A stretch of DNA of 64,000 nucleotides, taken from NCBI RefSeq assembly GCF_018320785.1, contig NC_054875.1, positions 29,579,157 to 29,643,156 of the forward strand, read 5' to 3'. Positions 26,501 to 35,920 of this stretch are shown piece after piece. Made by a program: the position numbers and the translations under genes. Numbering within the stretch: the first letter of the stretch is position 1; every line of letters begins with the position of its first letter. A model generated the notes under the pieces. The model searched no databases. It was not told where the DNA came from and saw nothing but the letters and a program-made list of their open reading frames with translations. The stretch is from Cheilinus undulatus (lineage: Eukaryota > Chordata > Actinopteri > Labriformes > Labridae).

Positions 26501-29500
26501 CCATGTGCAACAACCACTGTAATGCTTTTGATGTGTCTCCTCCTTTGTGACTGTCACTGAGACTGGCTTTTTGCCACCTTAAACCCCCTCTGAAAATCTA
26601 CATCTTGTAACAACATTGAAAAAAGTTGTCAAATACACAAGGCCAAAAATCTGCGAATAATTACATTTGGCATTAAGCTCAAATGAGAGAAAAAGCCCAT
26701 CTCTTTATCAGACTTAAAGCTCTAGTGAGGAGTTACGAAACCAACTGAAATTAACAATGATGTATCTTTATTTTATTTATATAAAAAGATATATAAATAA
26801 AATAAAGATATTTTATTTATATATCTTTTTAGGGCTGAATATTGCGTTTGGGATTAAATATGCGGTTATTTTTTGAGTTCCTCCTCTCATTTATTTCTGA
26901 ACAAACAAGTACATAAATCATTCTACATAATAACAAACACAGTATTTAGTTCATTTAAATAAGACTGAACAATTTTATAAAAAATATCTAATTGTGATTA
27001 TTTTGACTCATTGCAAATTTGATACAAATTGTAATATTGAAGGAAAGGATGATTTTATGCCTTTCTCATTTTTACTAAGAAAAAAATTCACAAGGAAAGT
27101 TAGATTTCTTACAAATTATTCTAGAAAAATTGACACTTGTATATTTGCATGGTTTGTAGAGTATGACATCTCTGCCTTAAAAAACGTATTCAGCTGGTAT
27201 TTTGAAACACATTTAAGGTTATTGAAATATTGTAGACTCTGTGGTTTGAAAATTGAAGTAGGAAAAGTTATGATTTAATAGTTTTGATTAATTGCCCAGC
27301 CATAATCTTTATTACCTCATAAAAGGGGAAAAAGCAAATATCAACAAAACTCAAGACAATCTGGCTGCAGAATTCAACTATAATTCAACTTTATTCATAA
27401 ACAAAGTCTGGCAGTTATATTCATGAAATAACCACATATTAAACATTACAGACTAACATTTCATTGACAACATTTCGGGGTTAAATTATGTATGGACCTA
27501 AAGTAGTTACATGACTTGCTGGCTCGCTTCATCTTTGTTAGCTGTAGCTAAAGCTAACATAGTTACACTTGGTACGTTATTAACTTCACAACATAAGTCA
27601 GTGTAGCTAGGTTAGCTTTAGCAATGTGAGGTTTAGCCAGCTTAGCTATAGCTAATGTAGCTACATAGAGAACAAACCTACATAGCTTATGTAGCTGTTT
27701 TGTGAGTTTAGCTTTAGCTATGTTATCTACATAGCTCTGTTATCTATAGGTAAGTTAGCTTTAGCAACATGAGCTTTAGAAAATGTAGCTAATGCTAACT
27801 TAGCTATGTAGATACATAGCTTACGTGGCTGCTTTGTGAGTTTAGCTTTAGCCACATTAGCTACATAAATGTGTAGCCAATGTAGCTTAAGCAGTTTAAG
27901 GAGCTATGTAATTCATGCGCCCTGCCTTAGAATGTTTCAATGAGGACAAGATATTTTCCTATAAGAAAAATGTTTACTCTGTTTTATCAGACATTGAATA
28001 TTTGCAACATTTTGGTACTAGCCCTTCATTAGGCAAAAAAAAAAAGTAGCTTAAAAATGCTAATGTAGCTTATATAGCTGCTATGTGAGTTCAGTTTTAG
28101 CTATATTAACCACATAGCTTACGCAGCAAACCAAGCTACGTAATCTGGAGGATGAGCTTTTTTCCTGTAAGCAGACTGTTCACTCAGCTTTATTTAATGT
28201 TGTGTAATCAGGTTTTGCAGGTCAGGTTTTTAACTTTTAACTTTTGGTATTCTAACCCTAACTGTCAGTGTAATCTAATTTTATTTCTTAATTTTAAGCA
28301 TGCATTTCTGTTCAAAAGAGACGGTGTCTCAGATGAGTGGTCTGTAAAATTTGTCATCAGAGATTTACAGTCTGCAGCCAGATCCCTCTCACAAAACTGT
28401 CTGTTTCTAATGGTTAATGTTGTGTAACTGCTAATGGCGTGTAACTGCTGCCAGGGGTTAGCTGTCAGCTGAGACAATTAAGGTCATGCAGGCTTTTCCA
28501 AACAATCCCAACAAACTTAATGTGCCTCACAGGAGCTTTAAGGATCAAAACAATTAAAGTAAATTTCTAGTTTGAACTGCGTTTTAAAACTTCATTCATA
28601 TCATAAATCATGTGTCAGTTCTAGTTTCCAAGATTGAGTGAATTTTGCTTAACAGTTAGCCACAGTACCACCTGTCACCCACCTCCCTCCCAGCTCTGAA
28701 CGCGCTCTCCCCCCTCCCTCCTCCCGCCCATGTTTGAACCTTACTCACAGTCACAAATCCACTGCACTGCCCCCCTACGGGACTGGTGGGCGGCCTAAAC
28801 GTGTGTAGTCGATCCAGGAGTGCTGTCGATCTCTAATCTGTGGTATTGCATGTCTCGGGCAGGCAAGCGGGGGCGTCGCAGCAGTGCAGGATCACTAGAC
28901 AGCAATATGGAAGTAAGTTGGAAGCAGCTGGTATCCAAGCTACTCTCTCTGTGATGATGTGCACTGTGAAAACACACCATTTATTTTTTTTGGTCTTATG
29001 CCTTCTTTGCTTCATAGACTCAGTCCATTTTGTTTGGATCATTTATTTTTTCCTTCCTGGGATGCCTTATAACCTGCTTGCCTCAGTTAGTGTGCATGCA
29101 TGGGTTGCCTGCCTCTGATCCTGCCCCTCTGTGGAAGCCAGAGATCTCTTTTTTTGGTCATGTTATATGACCAATATACACTTTATCTTCAAACAAGCAT
29201 GACTCTACTAATCCCTCCTCTGTTCCCTCCCTTTGTCGCCTGTCTCTGTCTTTCATTCAATCACATCACAAGCGGTTTTTCATTTGGTTCTTCTTCTTCT
29301 CCTGTGGAAAGGTGGTAGCTTTGTGAGACACTAGGAAACTGTACACCACCTGTAGGCTCTTTCCCTGTCCGGGTCTTTCTTTCCCCCCTTCTTCTCTTTA
29401 AGGTTCAGGGAGGAACATAGCCTTTAGGGAGTTCCAAGGGGCTTCACATAAATTTACAAAAAGATGTGGATTTCATTCATTCATCCTTCCCTCATTTCAT

Positions 29501-30702
29501 GTGTCCATGAGTTCATGCGTTGAGACCCTGAAAATTTCATTCTGCTTTCAAAGATTTCATATGGTTTTTCTCCAGTCGAAGGTGAAGCATGTGCCAAAGG
29601 AAAAAAAGAAGCTTTTTTTAAACTCTAGGGGAATTCCTACCTGCAGTATGAGCACTGTTGGACCCAGAAAAAGGGGGAAGAGCTTAGTTCCTCCTGCCTT
29701 CTGACTTGTAGTTGAATGTGTGGATGACGAGTTTGCCTGTCACATCCTCTGCATGTGGAAACTCTGCCTCCTTTGATTATAACAAGTTGCATGTGTGACT
29801 CGTAGAGGGTTTGGCACATTGACTGCAATAAGGATGAAATGTTGTTTTTTCTACCCCTGTTTATGCCATAATTTATGCTTTAAATGGTATTCAAGTAATT
29901 ACAAGTGTTACAGATTTACTGTCAAGTTCCCTTTAAACAGGCTCCCTTCATTTGAAAGTGAAAAACTCTAGTGTTGCTGCTGCCTATCATGAAAACATTT
30001 TAAGTTTCTCATTTGCATGCCCTAAAACATTTTGCTACTTGTTTATCTGAAAAAAGAAAACTGTGAGTTCATCCTGCTGGTTTCTTGTAGCCGTAGTTTA
30101 GCAGCTATTGTGGAAAAGCTCTTGAACAGAATCTGACAGGCATGCTGTTACCTTTTTTTTCCATCCTGCAGGGGTCCATCATTAGCAGCCCGCACACGCG
30201 CCGGAGAGCCACTACGCCACGTGAAGGCGCGCCCCGCGGCCAATCCTCCATCCCTAACTCAGCATCGACTTCCATCCTCGGGTCGCTCTTTGGCAGCAAG
30301 CGAGGCAAACCCTCATCCCAGAACCACCCTCCTTTACCTCCGCCCGGTCACCCCACTCTGATATCCCACAAACCTCACCCAACCAACCTGCACCACACAG
30401 CACAGGTGGTGCACTCAGTACAACACCACGGCCATCATTCCCAGTACTGCCAAGTCCCGCAGAACCCGCCACCGTACCACCACCACCACCACTACCACCC
30501 GCCTCCCCACACGCACCACCACCAGCACCCGGCGTACACCTCACACTCGCACCAACACGGCCACTCGCAGCACAGCCACTACAGCCAGCATTCCCACCAC
30601 TCCTCACACTCCCAGCATGCACCCCATCACCACAGTCAGCAGGCGGGTTCAGCGCCCGGCGGACCCAAACCCAAACACAGTGGCATCAGCACCGTAGTGT
30701 GA
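11488..30702 (+). CDS. iqsec1: IQSEC1 (BRAG2), ARF guanine-nucleotide exchange factor
   Basis: Fourteen in-phase coding exons: 11488-11588, 12083-12362, 12660-13939, 14943-15104, 16779-16901, 17311-17477, 17630-17769, 19487-19516, 22389-22514, 22601-22700, 22922-23083, 23429-23605, 28863-28912, 30172-30702. Together they give 1142 residues. Visible parts are an IQ motif near residue 148 ([12 protein letters not shown]), a Sec7 domain about 545-740 with the catalytic glutamate in [10 protein letters not shown] (E637), a PH domain about 762-880 ([27 protein letters not shown]), and a His-rich tail ending ISTVV. Family members activate ARF6 at the plasma membrane and postsynapse and bind calmodulin through the IQ motif. 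The wording matches IQSEC1 rather than IQSEC2 or IQSEC3, and raf1 nearby agrees. Exons further upstream for other isoforms may lie left of the window. Confidence 0.93.
12083..12362 (+). CDS. iqsec1: iqsec1 exon: N-terminal conserved segment
   Basis: Acceptor 'ttatcttatag' and donor 'cag|gtactc'. It encodes the segment before the IQ motif: a Gly/Pro/Ser-rich stretch, then [31 protein letters not shown], which is shared by the family. The splice phase is one base in. This is the first exon here that is secure by homology. Confidence 0.9.
12660..13939 (+). CDS. iqsec1: iqsec1 large exon: IQ motif and Ser-rich linker
   Basis: The 1280-bp exon starts [10 protein letters not shown]. It carries the IQ motif within the first 30 residues, the [20 protein letters not shown] segment, and long Ser/Asp/Asn-rich low-complexity stretches ([16 protein letters not shown]). 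It ends at [13 protein letters not shown], where the Sec7 domain begins. The donor is gtaagt, with a Lys codon split across the intron. GC content is clearly higher than in the flanking introns. Confidence 0.95.
14943..17769 (+). CDS. iqsec1: iqsec1 Sec7 domain exons (four)
   Basis: Exons 14943-15104, 16779-16901, 17311-17477 and 17630-17769 encode the ARF-GEF Sec7 fold. Hallmarks are [20 protein letters not shown], then motif 1 with the glutamic finger ([13 protein letters not shown]), then motif 2 ([16 protein letters not shown]). The domain is complete and no catalytic residue is missing. The first intron of the group (15105-16778) carries a SINE and a composite repeat, described separately. 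Confidence 0.94.
15206..15320 (+). mobile_element. tRNA-derived SINE fragment in iqsec1 intron
   Basis: A tRNA-like box A region ('tacctcagtgggtagagcgg') and a diverged box B ('ggaaccgattcctgg') about 60 bp later fit the head of a fish tRNA-derived SINE. The tail is lost where the 15320-16562 element begins. It is too diverged to be a functional tRNA gene. Confidence 0.5.
15320..16562. mobile_element. Non-autonomous element with inverted ends and internal duplication
   Basis: The ends 15322-15375 and 16507-16560 are diverged inverted repeats of about 45 bp, both containing 'ataattgcccacaa' or its complement and 'gtaaacca'. Inside, 15612-15813 and 15911-16092 are direct copies with a period near 300 bp (shared 'catgaaacagg' and 'gaatctcag'-like blocks). 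The word 'ttacatttg' recurs. No open frame encodes a transposase. The structure fits a MITE-like DNA element of unknown superfamily, with a SINE inserted at 16204-16400. Confidence 0.5.
16204..16400 (+). mobile_element. tRNA-derived SINE
   Basis: Box A ('gtggcctagtggtttagg') and box B ('gggttcaaatctgg') lie about 40 bp apart, with a 3' body that includes 'accacatgtctctccccc' and an A-rich tail at about 16345-16400. This is typical of teleost tRNA-derived SINEs. It is inserted in an iqsec1 intron, inside the element at 15320-16562. Confidence 0.75.
17770..19486. other. iqsec1: iqsec1 intron, no feature recognised
   Basis: About 1.7 kb between the last Sec7 exon and the microexon. A short (TTTA)n run lies at 17776-17793. 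I see no further exon or repeat family. Confidence 0.6.
19487..19516 (+). CDS. iqsec1: iqsec1 30-bp microexon at Sec7-PH junction
   Basis: Acceptor 'ctcttttag', ten codons [10 protein letters not shown], then donor 'gtaagt'. The length is a multiple of three and both junctions are in phase 0, so skipping would not shift the frame. The peptide closely matches the equivalent IQSEC1 segment, which supports it despite its size. Confidence 0.9.
20255..20505 (+). mobile_element. tRNA-derived SINE
   Basis: A box A-like stretch ('cagtgcctcagtccgtag') and a box B-like stretch ('ggcttgaatcccc') are followed by a body and a 3' end 'cccctcagggagtattaaagta', which resembles LINE-derived SINE tails. It sits in the iqsec1 intron between the microexon and the PH exons. 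Confidence 0.6.
20693..21808 (+). mobile_element. Tc1-like element, decayed
   Basis: Imperfect inverted ends: 20693 'tacactaaatggacaaaagt...' and the complement of 21765-21807. Between them lies a wrecked transposase. The frame around 21250-21480 reads [11 protein letters not shown]-like and then a W/G-rich segment typical of the Tc1 DDE core, with stops and shifts. No complete catalytic triad can be read. It is unrelated in detail to the 23857 family and lies in an iqsec1 intron. Confidence 0.7.
22389..23605 (+). CDS. iqsec1: iqsec1 PH domain and following exons (four)
   Basis: Exons 22389-22514, 22601-22700, 22922-23083 and 23429-23605. They encode the PH domain ([37 protein letters not shown]), then a coiled segment ([21 protein letters not shown]) and a Ser-rich linker (SLRDLSEAG). 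All phases agree. The frame runs open past the 23083 donor for about 70 codons in the intron, but that extension does not match the family. Confidence 0.93.
23857..25147 (+). mobile_element. Tc1-like transposon, near full length, inactivated
   Basis: Ends 23857 'tacagtgcctacaagaag' and 25147 (complement 'tacagtacctataaaaag') form inverted repeats that continue inward through 'attcaccctcttggatg' and 'attgattttataaatcag'. The length, about 1.29 kb, is usual for fish Tc1 elements. TA bases sit at both edges, consistent with TA target duplication. It is inserted in the iqsec1 intron 23606-28862. Confidence 0.85.
24227..25040 (+). pseudogene. Broken Tc1 transposase (DD34E type)
   Basis: N-terminal helix-turn-helix at 24227-24469 ([21 protein letters not shown]; then [13 protein letters not shown]). 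After a stop and frame change the catalytic half is at 24524-24916. [10 protein letters not shown] holds the second catalytic Asp and, after another stop at about 24915, QSPDLNPIK stands where the last acid should be. Stops and a shift mean no functional enzyme. Confidence 0.8.
25148..26760. other. iqsec1: iqsec1 intron, no feature recognised
   Basis: Remaining part of the long intron after the Tc1 copy. Only short chance frames; no exon or identifiable repeat. Confidence 0.55.
26783..26830. repeat. Perfect AT-rich inverted repeat
   Basis: Arms 26783-26802 and 26811-26830 are exact 20-bp reverse complements (first arm 'aaaaagatatataaataaaa') around an 8-bp loop. It lies directly left of an AT-rich region (26831-27303) whose ends 'agggctg' and 'cagcc' may be the termini of an old DNA element. 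That second point is only a guess. Confidence 0.8.
27360..28490. repeat. Dispersed repeat family B, copy 1 (GCTA-rich core)
   Basis: The core at 27520-28140 is full of 'gctaa', 'agctac' and 'ttagctttagc' words in both orientations, making many overlapping short inverted repeats. Flanks resemble 43780-44740. The block near 28310-28400 ('gtctgcagccagatccctct') has a same-orientation counterpart near 44573-44645, while 27395-27435 ('agtctggcag...tcatgaaataa') has an inverted counterpart near 44465-44495. No protein is seen. It sits in the iqsec1 intron. Confidence 0.6.
28863..28912 (+). CDS. iqsec1: iqsec1 50-bp exon before the last exon
   Basis: Acceptor 'ctcgggcag', coding [17 protein letters not shown], donor 'gtaagt'. 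Phase fits the exons on both sides and the peptide is a conserved basic Arg/Ser segment of the family. Confidence 0.88.
30172..30702 (+). CDS. iqsec1: iqsec1 terminal exon, His-rich with PDZ-type C-terminus
   Basis: Acceptor 'catcctgcag', 176 codons, TGA at 30700-30702. It begins [15 protein letters not shown] and contains the conserved [14 protein letters not shown]. It then becomes a His/Pro/Tyr-rich low-complexity region ([17 protein letters not shown]) and ends GISTVV. The last four residues fit a class I PDZ ligand (S/T-x-hydrophobic). This C-terminal form is one of the known IQSEC1 splice endings. The antisense open frame of 122 codons is a by-product of the CAC bias. Confidence 0.93.
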   Translation, partial: GSIISSPHTRRRATTPREGAPRGQSSIPNSASTSILGSLFGSKRGKPSSQNHPPLPPPGHPTLISHKPHPTNLHHTAQVVHSVQHHGHHSQYCQVPQNPPPYHHHHHYHPPPHTHHHQHPAYTSHSHQHGHSQHSHYSQHSHHSSHSQHAPHHHSQQAGSAPGGPKPKHSGISTVV

Positions 30703-33700
30703 TGCTGAAAGGAGGCAGGACTTGAAGAAGGTGGGACTTTTGCTTACACCAAAGGGACTGACAGCATAGCTCTATGGCCTGTCCACTGTGTTTTCCTGCT
30801 GCTGTGATGGAGACAAGTCACACGCAGACAGCTTTTTCACTTCCAGGTCCAACTTATATGCAGGATGGAAATCGGACTCAAATCTTCCACCAGGGGCCTT
30901 TACACGTTTGCCTGACCCCAGGCCGGGCTCCGTCAGGGTTTTCTGGGAGTGCAGGAAGAAGCTCTCCGTTTTCCACACATCTGTGGAGATAATCTCTCCC
31001 TGACGCTGCTCCCCCCACTCTTTCACCCCCTTCAATAACCCGTCTTACCTTCACACAATCAGGAGGAAAGGCAATGAGGACAGTACACGGCTGACTGTTT
31101 TTTTCCGTCATGATGATGGCGTAATTTCTCGTGCACAGAAGTCAACTTTTTTGGTTTGCAGATCCTTCCACCCTATGAATGCAGCTTGTCGTCGCCTCCT
31201 GTAGAGCTCATGTGTAGTGAAGAATAGATATAATTATTTCACACTAAATCCAAGGACAGGTAAAACAGCTGAGTCGACCGTCTCAGTCATTGTAGTTCTA
31301 GTGCTGTATTAACTGTAGATGACAGCTATATGTGTTGTCTCCTAGCTCTCATAAATAAATGTGCCAATTATTAATGCATACTCTATTTAGTCAAGACTTC
31401 ATGTACAGTATATTGTGCGTAAAGTAATTTGTAAGATTATACTTACAATTATTATTATCAGCAAAGAGGAATTCTATCAGTATTAAACCGACTTTGGTAA
31501 CAGGATGATCTGAAAGGAGTGAACTCATTCAGTACGGCCTTGAATCTTTTTGGGAACTTTTGCCTTTCAAACAGATGGCAGCTGTTGCATATGAGCTTTA
31601 AAGTCCCTGTAAAGTGAGGAAAAAAATTGTTATTTTAAGTTTGTTGTATGACAGGTCACTGTGTTATGAGCCACCAGGCCAAATTTCACTCATGAAAAAC
31701 ATCTCCAAGTTAACAAAAGTAAGCCTCAAAATCATGAAAAATTAGGCAGTAAAATCTGCTTGAGGATGGTGTGGGCGTGTCTGTTGAATGAAGCCACACC
31801 CACCCCCGAAAAATACAAACCCTTTAAAAAAAATGCTTCTCATAAGAACACAGCTGCCTGGCTCTGTGCCAGAGCAGAGAAAATGAAGTTGATGATTAAA
31901 TTTACTATTTTGTGGAACAAATCTCTCTGTTTCTAAACTTTTAATGACCTGTAGGCCACAGTGGCTGCTAGAACTTACCTCAAAATGAACACACCGGAGT
32001 AGCTGGCTGTTAACTTTCAATAAAGGTGGGGACATTGGCTAGCAGACTGTACTCAGATGAACTGCTCATTGATTTTATATCATTGTAGTGTTGGATTTCT
32101 CTCTACATGGACTTTAAAAGAAATGCTGTCAAGGGCCCCAAAGCAGACTTTTCCTATTAACTCCGGTGAGGTTTTAATCTCCTCATACTGTGGCTGCTAA
32201 AACTGTTAAAAAGTCAAAAATGTGTACGCTGGACCAGCAGAAGTCTTCAAATATGCGACAGCTGCCGTCTTGACCCTTCAAAATAAAAGCAGAAACACCT
32301 TTCAAATCTTCTTTTGCCTTGTTTTTTAATTCACCAACAGGTTTAGTGGGTAACTTGTATTTTTTCCATCTTTTTTCTATCATTTGTGCAATATCTTTGT
32401 ACTGATACATAACAACATGTCCCCCCCTCCTGATTTGTTTGTTTTTTTTTTCATGTTGCGTCATTATTTATTTATCTCTGTTTTTGACCCCCTGTCAGAG
32501 TCGATAAACTTCGGCTGTCCTCGTGCTCTTCTGCAGACTCAGAGTTCAGTGGAATGTCTAGTGAGTGATTTCTGCATGTAATGTTATTAATGTCTCTGCA
32601 CATTGTATAACAAATCAGTGTTACCATAGCAAGTTTAAGTGCAATCATGTTCAGAAAGACTTGTACTAGGAGTAGAAGTCTGTTGTCTTGTCCAGGATGA
32701 GATTCAGGTGAAAAAAAAAGAACTTTTTTCATTTAAGAATATATAAATACTTACACAGTTCACAGTGAAAGAGGAATGTGTGTATATATTTTAATAAAAG
32801 GCTTCTCTTTGGGCTGATAAGAAATATTTTGCTGGATAAGCACATATGGAAGAGAAAACTTTCATTATTTCAGGAAATGCAATTCTGATATACAAAAATG
32901 CAACTGAACAAAAGGACTGGGTATATGTAAAGAAAACTTTCTACATTCTACAAAATAAGAGTCTATTCTAGTGTGTAAATTAGTGACAGTGAACTGTTTG
33001 TCCCAATATTCAGGGTGTAAATGTATTTTAACATTCACAAATAAAAGCATTGCCATAAGTCAGGCTTATCCACACCTCATGTGAATTAATGAAGGCGAGC
33101 TGAGATGAGACATATCACAAACATGAATTATCAGTTGAATGTGTCTTTCCATTGATTTCATATTTTTCATTCTGAAATCTTTGGCTGATGTAAAACAGGA
33201 AGAATTGTGTGTGTGTGTGTGTGTTTTTTTTTTTTCGTGTGTATTGTAGTGTTTCAAATGTCTACCACATTGTTTGTGAGAAAGTACCCCAACGATGCAC
33301 TGCATGGATCATCACGTGTCCTCTTCACTGTGAGCTGACGGCTGGGGAAAAGACAAAAAAAAATCTCTGTTTTGACTTCTTTTGGTTTTTAATTGGGTTT
33401 TTGAATTACCTGATGTTGTTCTCGTTGTTCCATGTTTGGCTGGTAGATATCAAAGCTCAGCATGCATTTCATCGACAAAGCCATTGTGTAAAATACAAAC
33501 ATAAAGAACATTGCACTTCTGTTTCTGAGGGCTGTCACGGTGTAAATATGAGATTTAATGTGCAAATGTTTGGACGGAGGTGGGTTTATCCTTCTGAAGC
33601 TGTAAAGGGACCAAGACGGGGGGTTAAAAGGAACTGTACATAATGTGTATATGATCTATTCTGATTCCTGCAGTTCAGATCAGGATGTATATACATCACC

Positions 33701-34080
33701 TCATAGATGGATCCGAGGGGTGACACATGAAACATATCGATTGTCTCTGCCTCCAGCTGTCGGGAACTGACATTCGCTGTAGAAATCTAAAACAGACTGT
33801 TAGGAAGTTTGCTGCCATTTTTACATCCAGCTCTCTTTTCATACATGCAGCCCACACCCTACACGCACACATACTGTACACAAACCTACACACATCTTGC
33901 TGCAAGCTGTTCAGTCTGGCGTGAGACACATTAAAAAAAACAACATGAAAAGACAAGAATGGCCTCATTTCTATGTGCATTCTGTTTGTACAGTGAGTAG
34001 TGAGTCAGTAAGACCCCAGTTATTGTAAAACTTCAACTGTGACAATGTTGAGAACGCAAAATAAACAAATATATGACTTA
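30703..34080 (+). other. iqsec1: iqsec1 probable 3' UTR with candidate poly(A) signals
   Basis: No conserved coding sequence follows the stop. AATAAA occurs at 31354-31359, 33040-33045 and 34060-34065, so short and long 3' UTRs are both possible. A (GT)n/T run lies at 33208-33235. Which signal is used cannot be told from sequence. Confidence 0.5.
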
Positions 34081-34611
34081 TGGTACACATGTCTTCTTCT
34101 TGATCTCCAGTGCTTTTCCATTCACTTTATCTTATTCAGCAGCTTTTAGTGAAAACCAAAGGAAGTGGCTTTTTCCTTTGTATTTCACATTAGAGTCTTA
34201 TCTTCAGGCTCTTTTATCTTCTTCTAGCAGGCTCCAACAATACTTTCCACTTGTGTTGCAGCATTTCCACTAGAGGGCACGAATCAAAGTGCTATAAATG
34301 AGGAGGAAAATCTGTGCCATGACTCCACCTATGGGTGAAATAGTGATCCTACCACACAACTTCTCACAGGATCAGGGAAAATGTTCATGATCTTTCCTTT
34401 CAGCACAGAATCCAGTCCTAGGCAGTGAGATCAGCCAGTATTCACAGTGTGACAATGCTGCTTTGCAGCTCAATTTCCATTAAAGCTCCAGTGGAGAGAT
34501 GAGGCCTCTAAAAGAGCAAGACAAAGATGAATAACTTCAATCTTTTTACACCTACAAACCTGTGATGATATAACTGCAAGTCTAAGTTGTAGGTTAAAGA
34601 TTCACTCTAAA

Positions 34612-35210
34612 GCTTAACCCTATAGGGTACTCACTGAAATACTTGGAAATTTAAAGTCTAAGCAGAATATTAGAATACTATATTCACTTGTTGTGTCCCC
34701 TGTTTGTCCCTTATATATATTGTTTTCATCATTATGGTGAAAATCAAGGTCACCAAAGTGACCATAAATAGTTCCATGTCTTTTTATGGTTTAAAAATAA
34801 ATAAATAAATTTATGGAGTGTATGCATATTAAGATGCTTATAATAAAGACATTCAGAGTCTAATAACTATAATTTATAATAATAATAAAACTGTTATACT
34901 GTTATATAAAACCGCTATACTGTTGTAAAACTGACTAAAGTCAAATATATTTCACTATTTATACTGCTAATTTTTCCTTATAATTCCACCAGAAAACGTA
35001 AAAAAAAAAAACATTACCCATGTTAAATTTCTGAATTATTTAAGTGGAAATAAGGATCATAAAAAAATAAAAACTAATCTAAATGAATTAATACAATAAA
35101 AATGTTATACAGTTATAGAACTGAGCAAAAATCACACCTATTTTACTATTTAAACCTTAGAAATGTATATGAATTAGTCAAACTTACCACTGGATCACTC
35201 TCTATTTTTT
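34612..35210 (+). repeat. Dispersed repeat family C, copy 1
   Basis: Matches 41152-41910 in the same orientation. Shared blocks include 'taaccctatagggtactcac', 'cattatggtgaaaatcaaggtca', 'gtgtatgcatatt' and 'attagtcaaacttaccactgga'. It is AT-rich with no open frame. Together the two copies flank the gp9 locus about 6.5 kb apart. Confidence 0.7.
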
Positions 35211-35245
35211 ACAAGTTTGTGGCAACATCCAGCTAAATTATAGAG

Positions 35246-35912
35246 CACTGCTTCTCAACTGGTGGGTTAAGACCCAAAAGCGATTCGCGTAGCTCCATTC
35301 AGTGGGTCGCGAATGTGTGCCTGGGAAAAAAAAACATACAATAAACTCAAATGTGCATTTTTTAGTTTTTCCAATGATGATGGGTACATTTCTGTGTTTT
35401 TTAAGATTTTTACTCATCTATCTCCTTTTGTTCTGGTTTTCTCTAGCAGCATCCACGCTAAGCTCTTCCTCCATAACTGCACCAGCTCTTGCTGCTGCTT
35501 GTTTACGTCATGACTCTGCTGCGCCTGAAAGTACTGCCCCTCATTGCTGAATGGTCCTGTCACTTTCTAACCGGGCCCAAACGGTTCAGATGGGAGCTTT
35601 GCAAGATGGATTCGCCAGTGAAAAACAAGGAAACGGGCGTATCCATCTGCTTTGCAAGGTTAGGTTTTCTCGTAATATCAAGGAAATTCCTTGAGAAATG
35701 ACCACATTTTAACCCTCTTGGAAAAACTGAGCAAAATAAGATGTATACATGCATGTCCATCTGCAGTGAAGTGTGTTTGTTGTGTCCTGTTTTGTGTATT
35801 TAATTGTTTTCTGTATCTTTAAATAAATTTGAAGTTGTTGAAGAAGAATTTGGATGACGAATTCTCTCAAAGAGGTAGTTGTGGGTCCTGATGCCCCCGT
35901 AGAGAACCACTG
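35246..35912 (+). mobile_element. hAT-type non-autonomous element with 8-bp target duplication
   Basis: The ends 'cactgcttctcaactggtg' (35246) and the complement of 'gtagagaaccactg' (to 35912) are imperfect inverted repeats of the 'CAGTGGTTCTC' type common in vertebrate hAT elements. The flanks 'ttatagag' (35238-35245) and 'ctatagag' (35913-35920) are an 8-bp target-site duplication with one mismatch, the hAT signature length. The interior has a short frame near 35605 (MDSPVKNKETG) that could be the start of a lost transposase. Confidence 0.8.
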
Positions 35913-35920
35913 CTATAGAG

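Noticed and set aside
27000-27278. 94-codon frame in the iqsec1 intron
   Set aside because: AT-driven Phe/Lys/Ile-rich frame with no domain; may be a remnant of an old element but cannot be supported.
27520-28140. CRISPR-like regular repeats
   Set aside because: The GCTA words have no constant repeat length or unique spacers, and the genome is a vertebrate.
30254-30622. 122-codon minus-strand Gly/Cys-rich frame
   Set aside because: Antisense of the His-codon-rich iqsec1 last exon; arises from CAC/GTG bias.
32183-32464. 93-codon Lys-rich minus-strand frame
   Set aside because: Located in the iqsec1 3' UTR region, no known domain and no conserved start or splice context.
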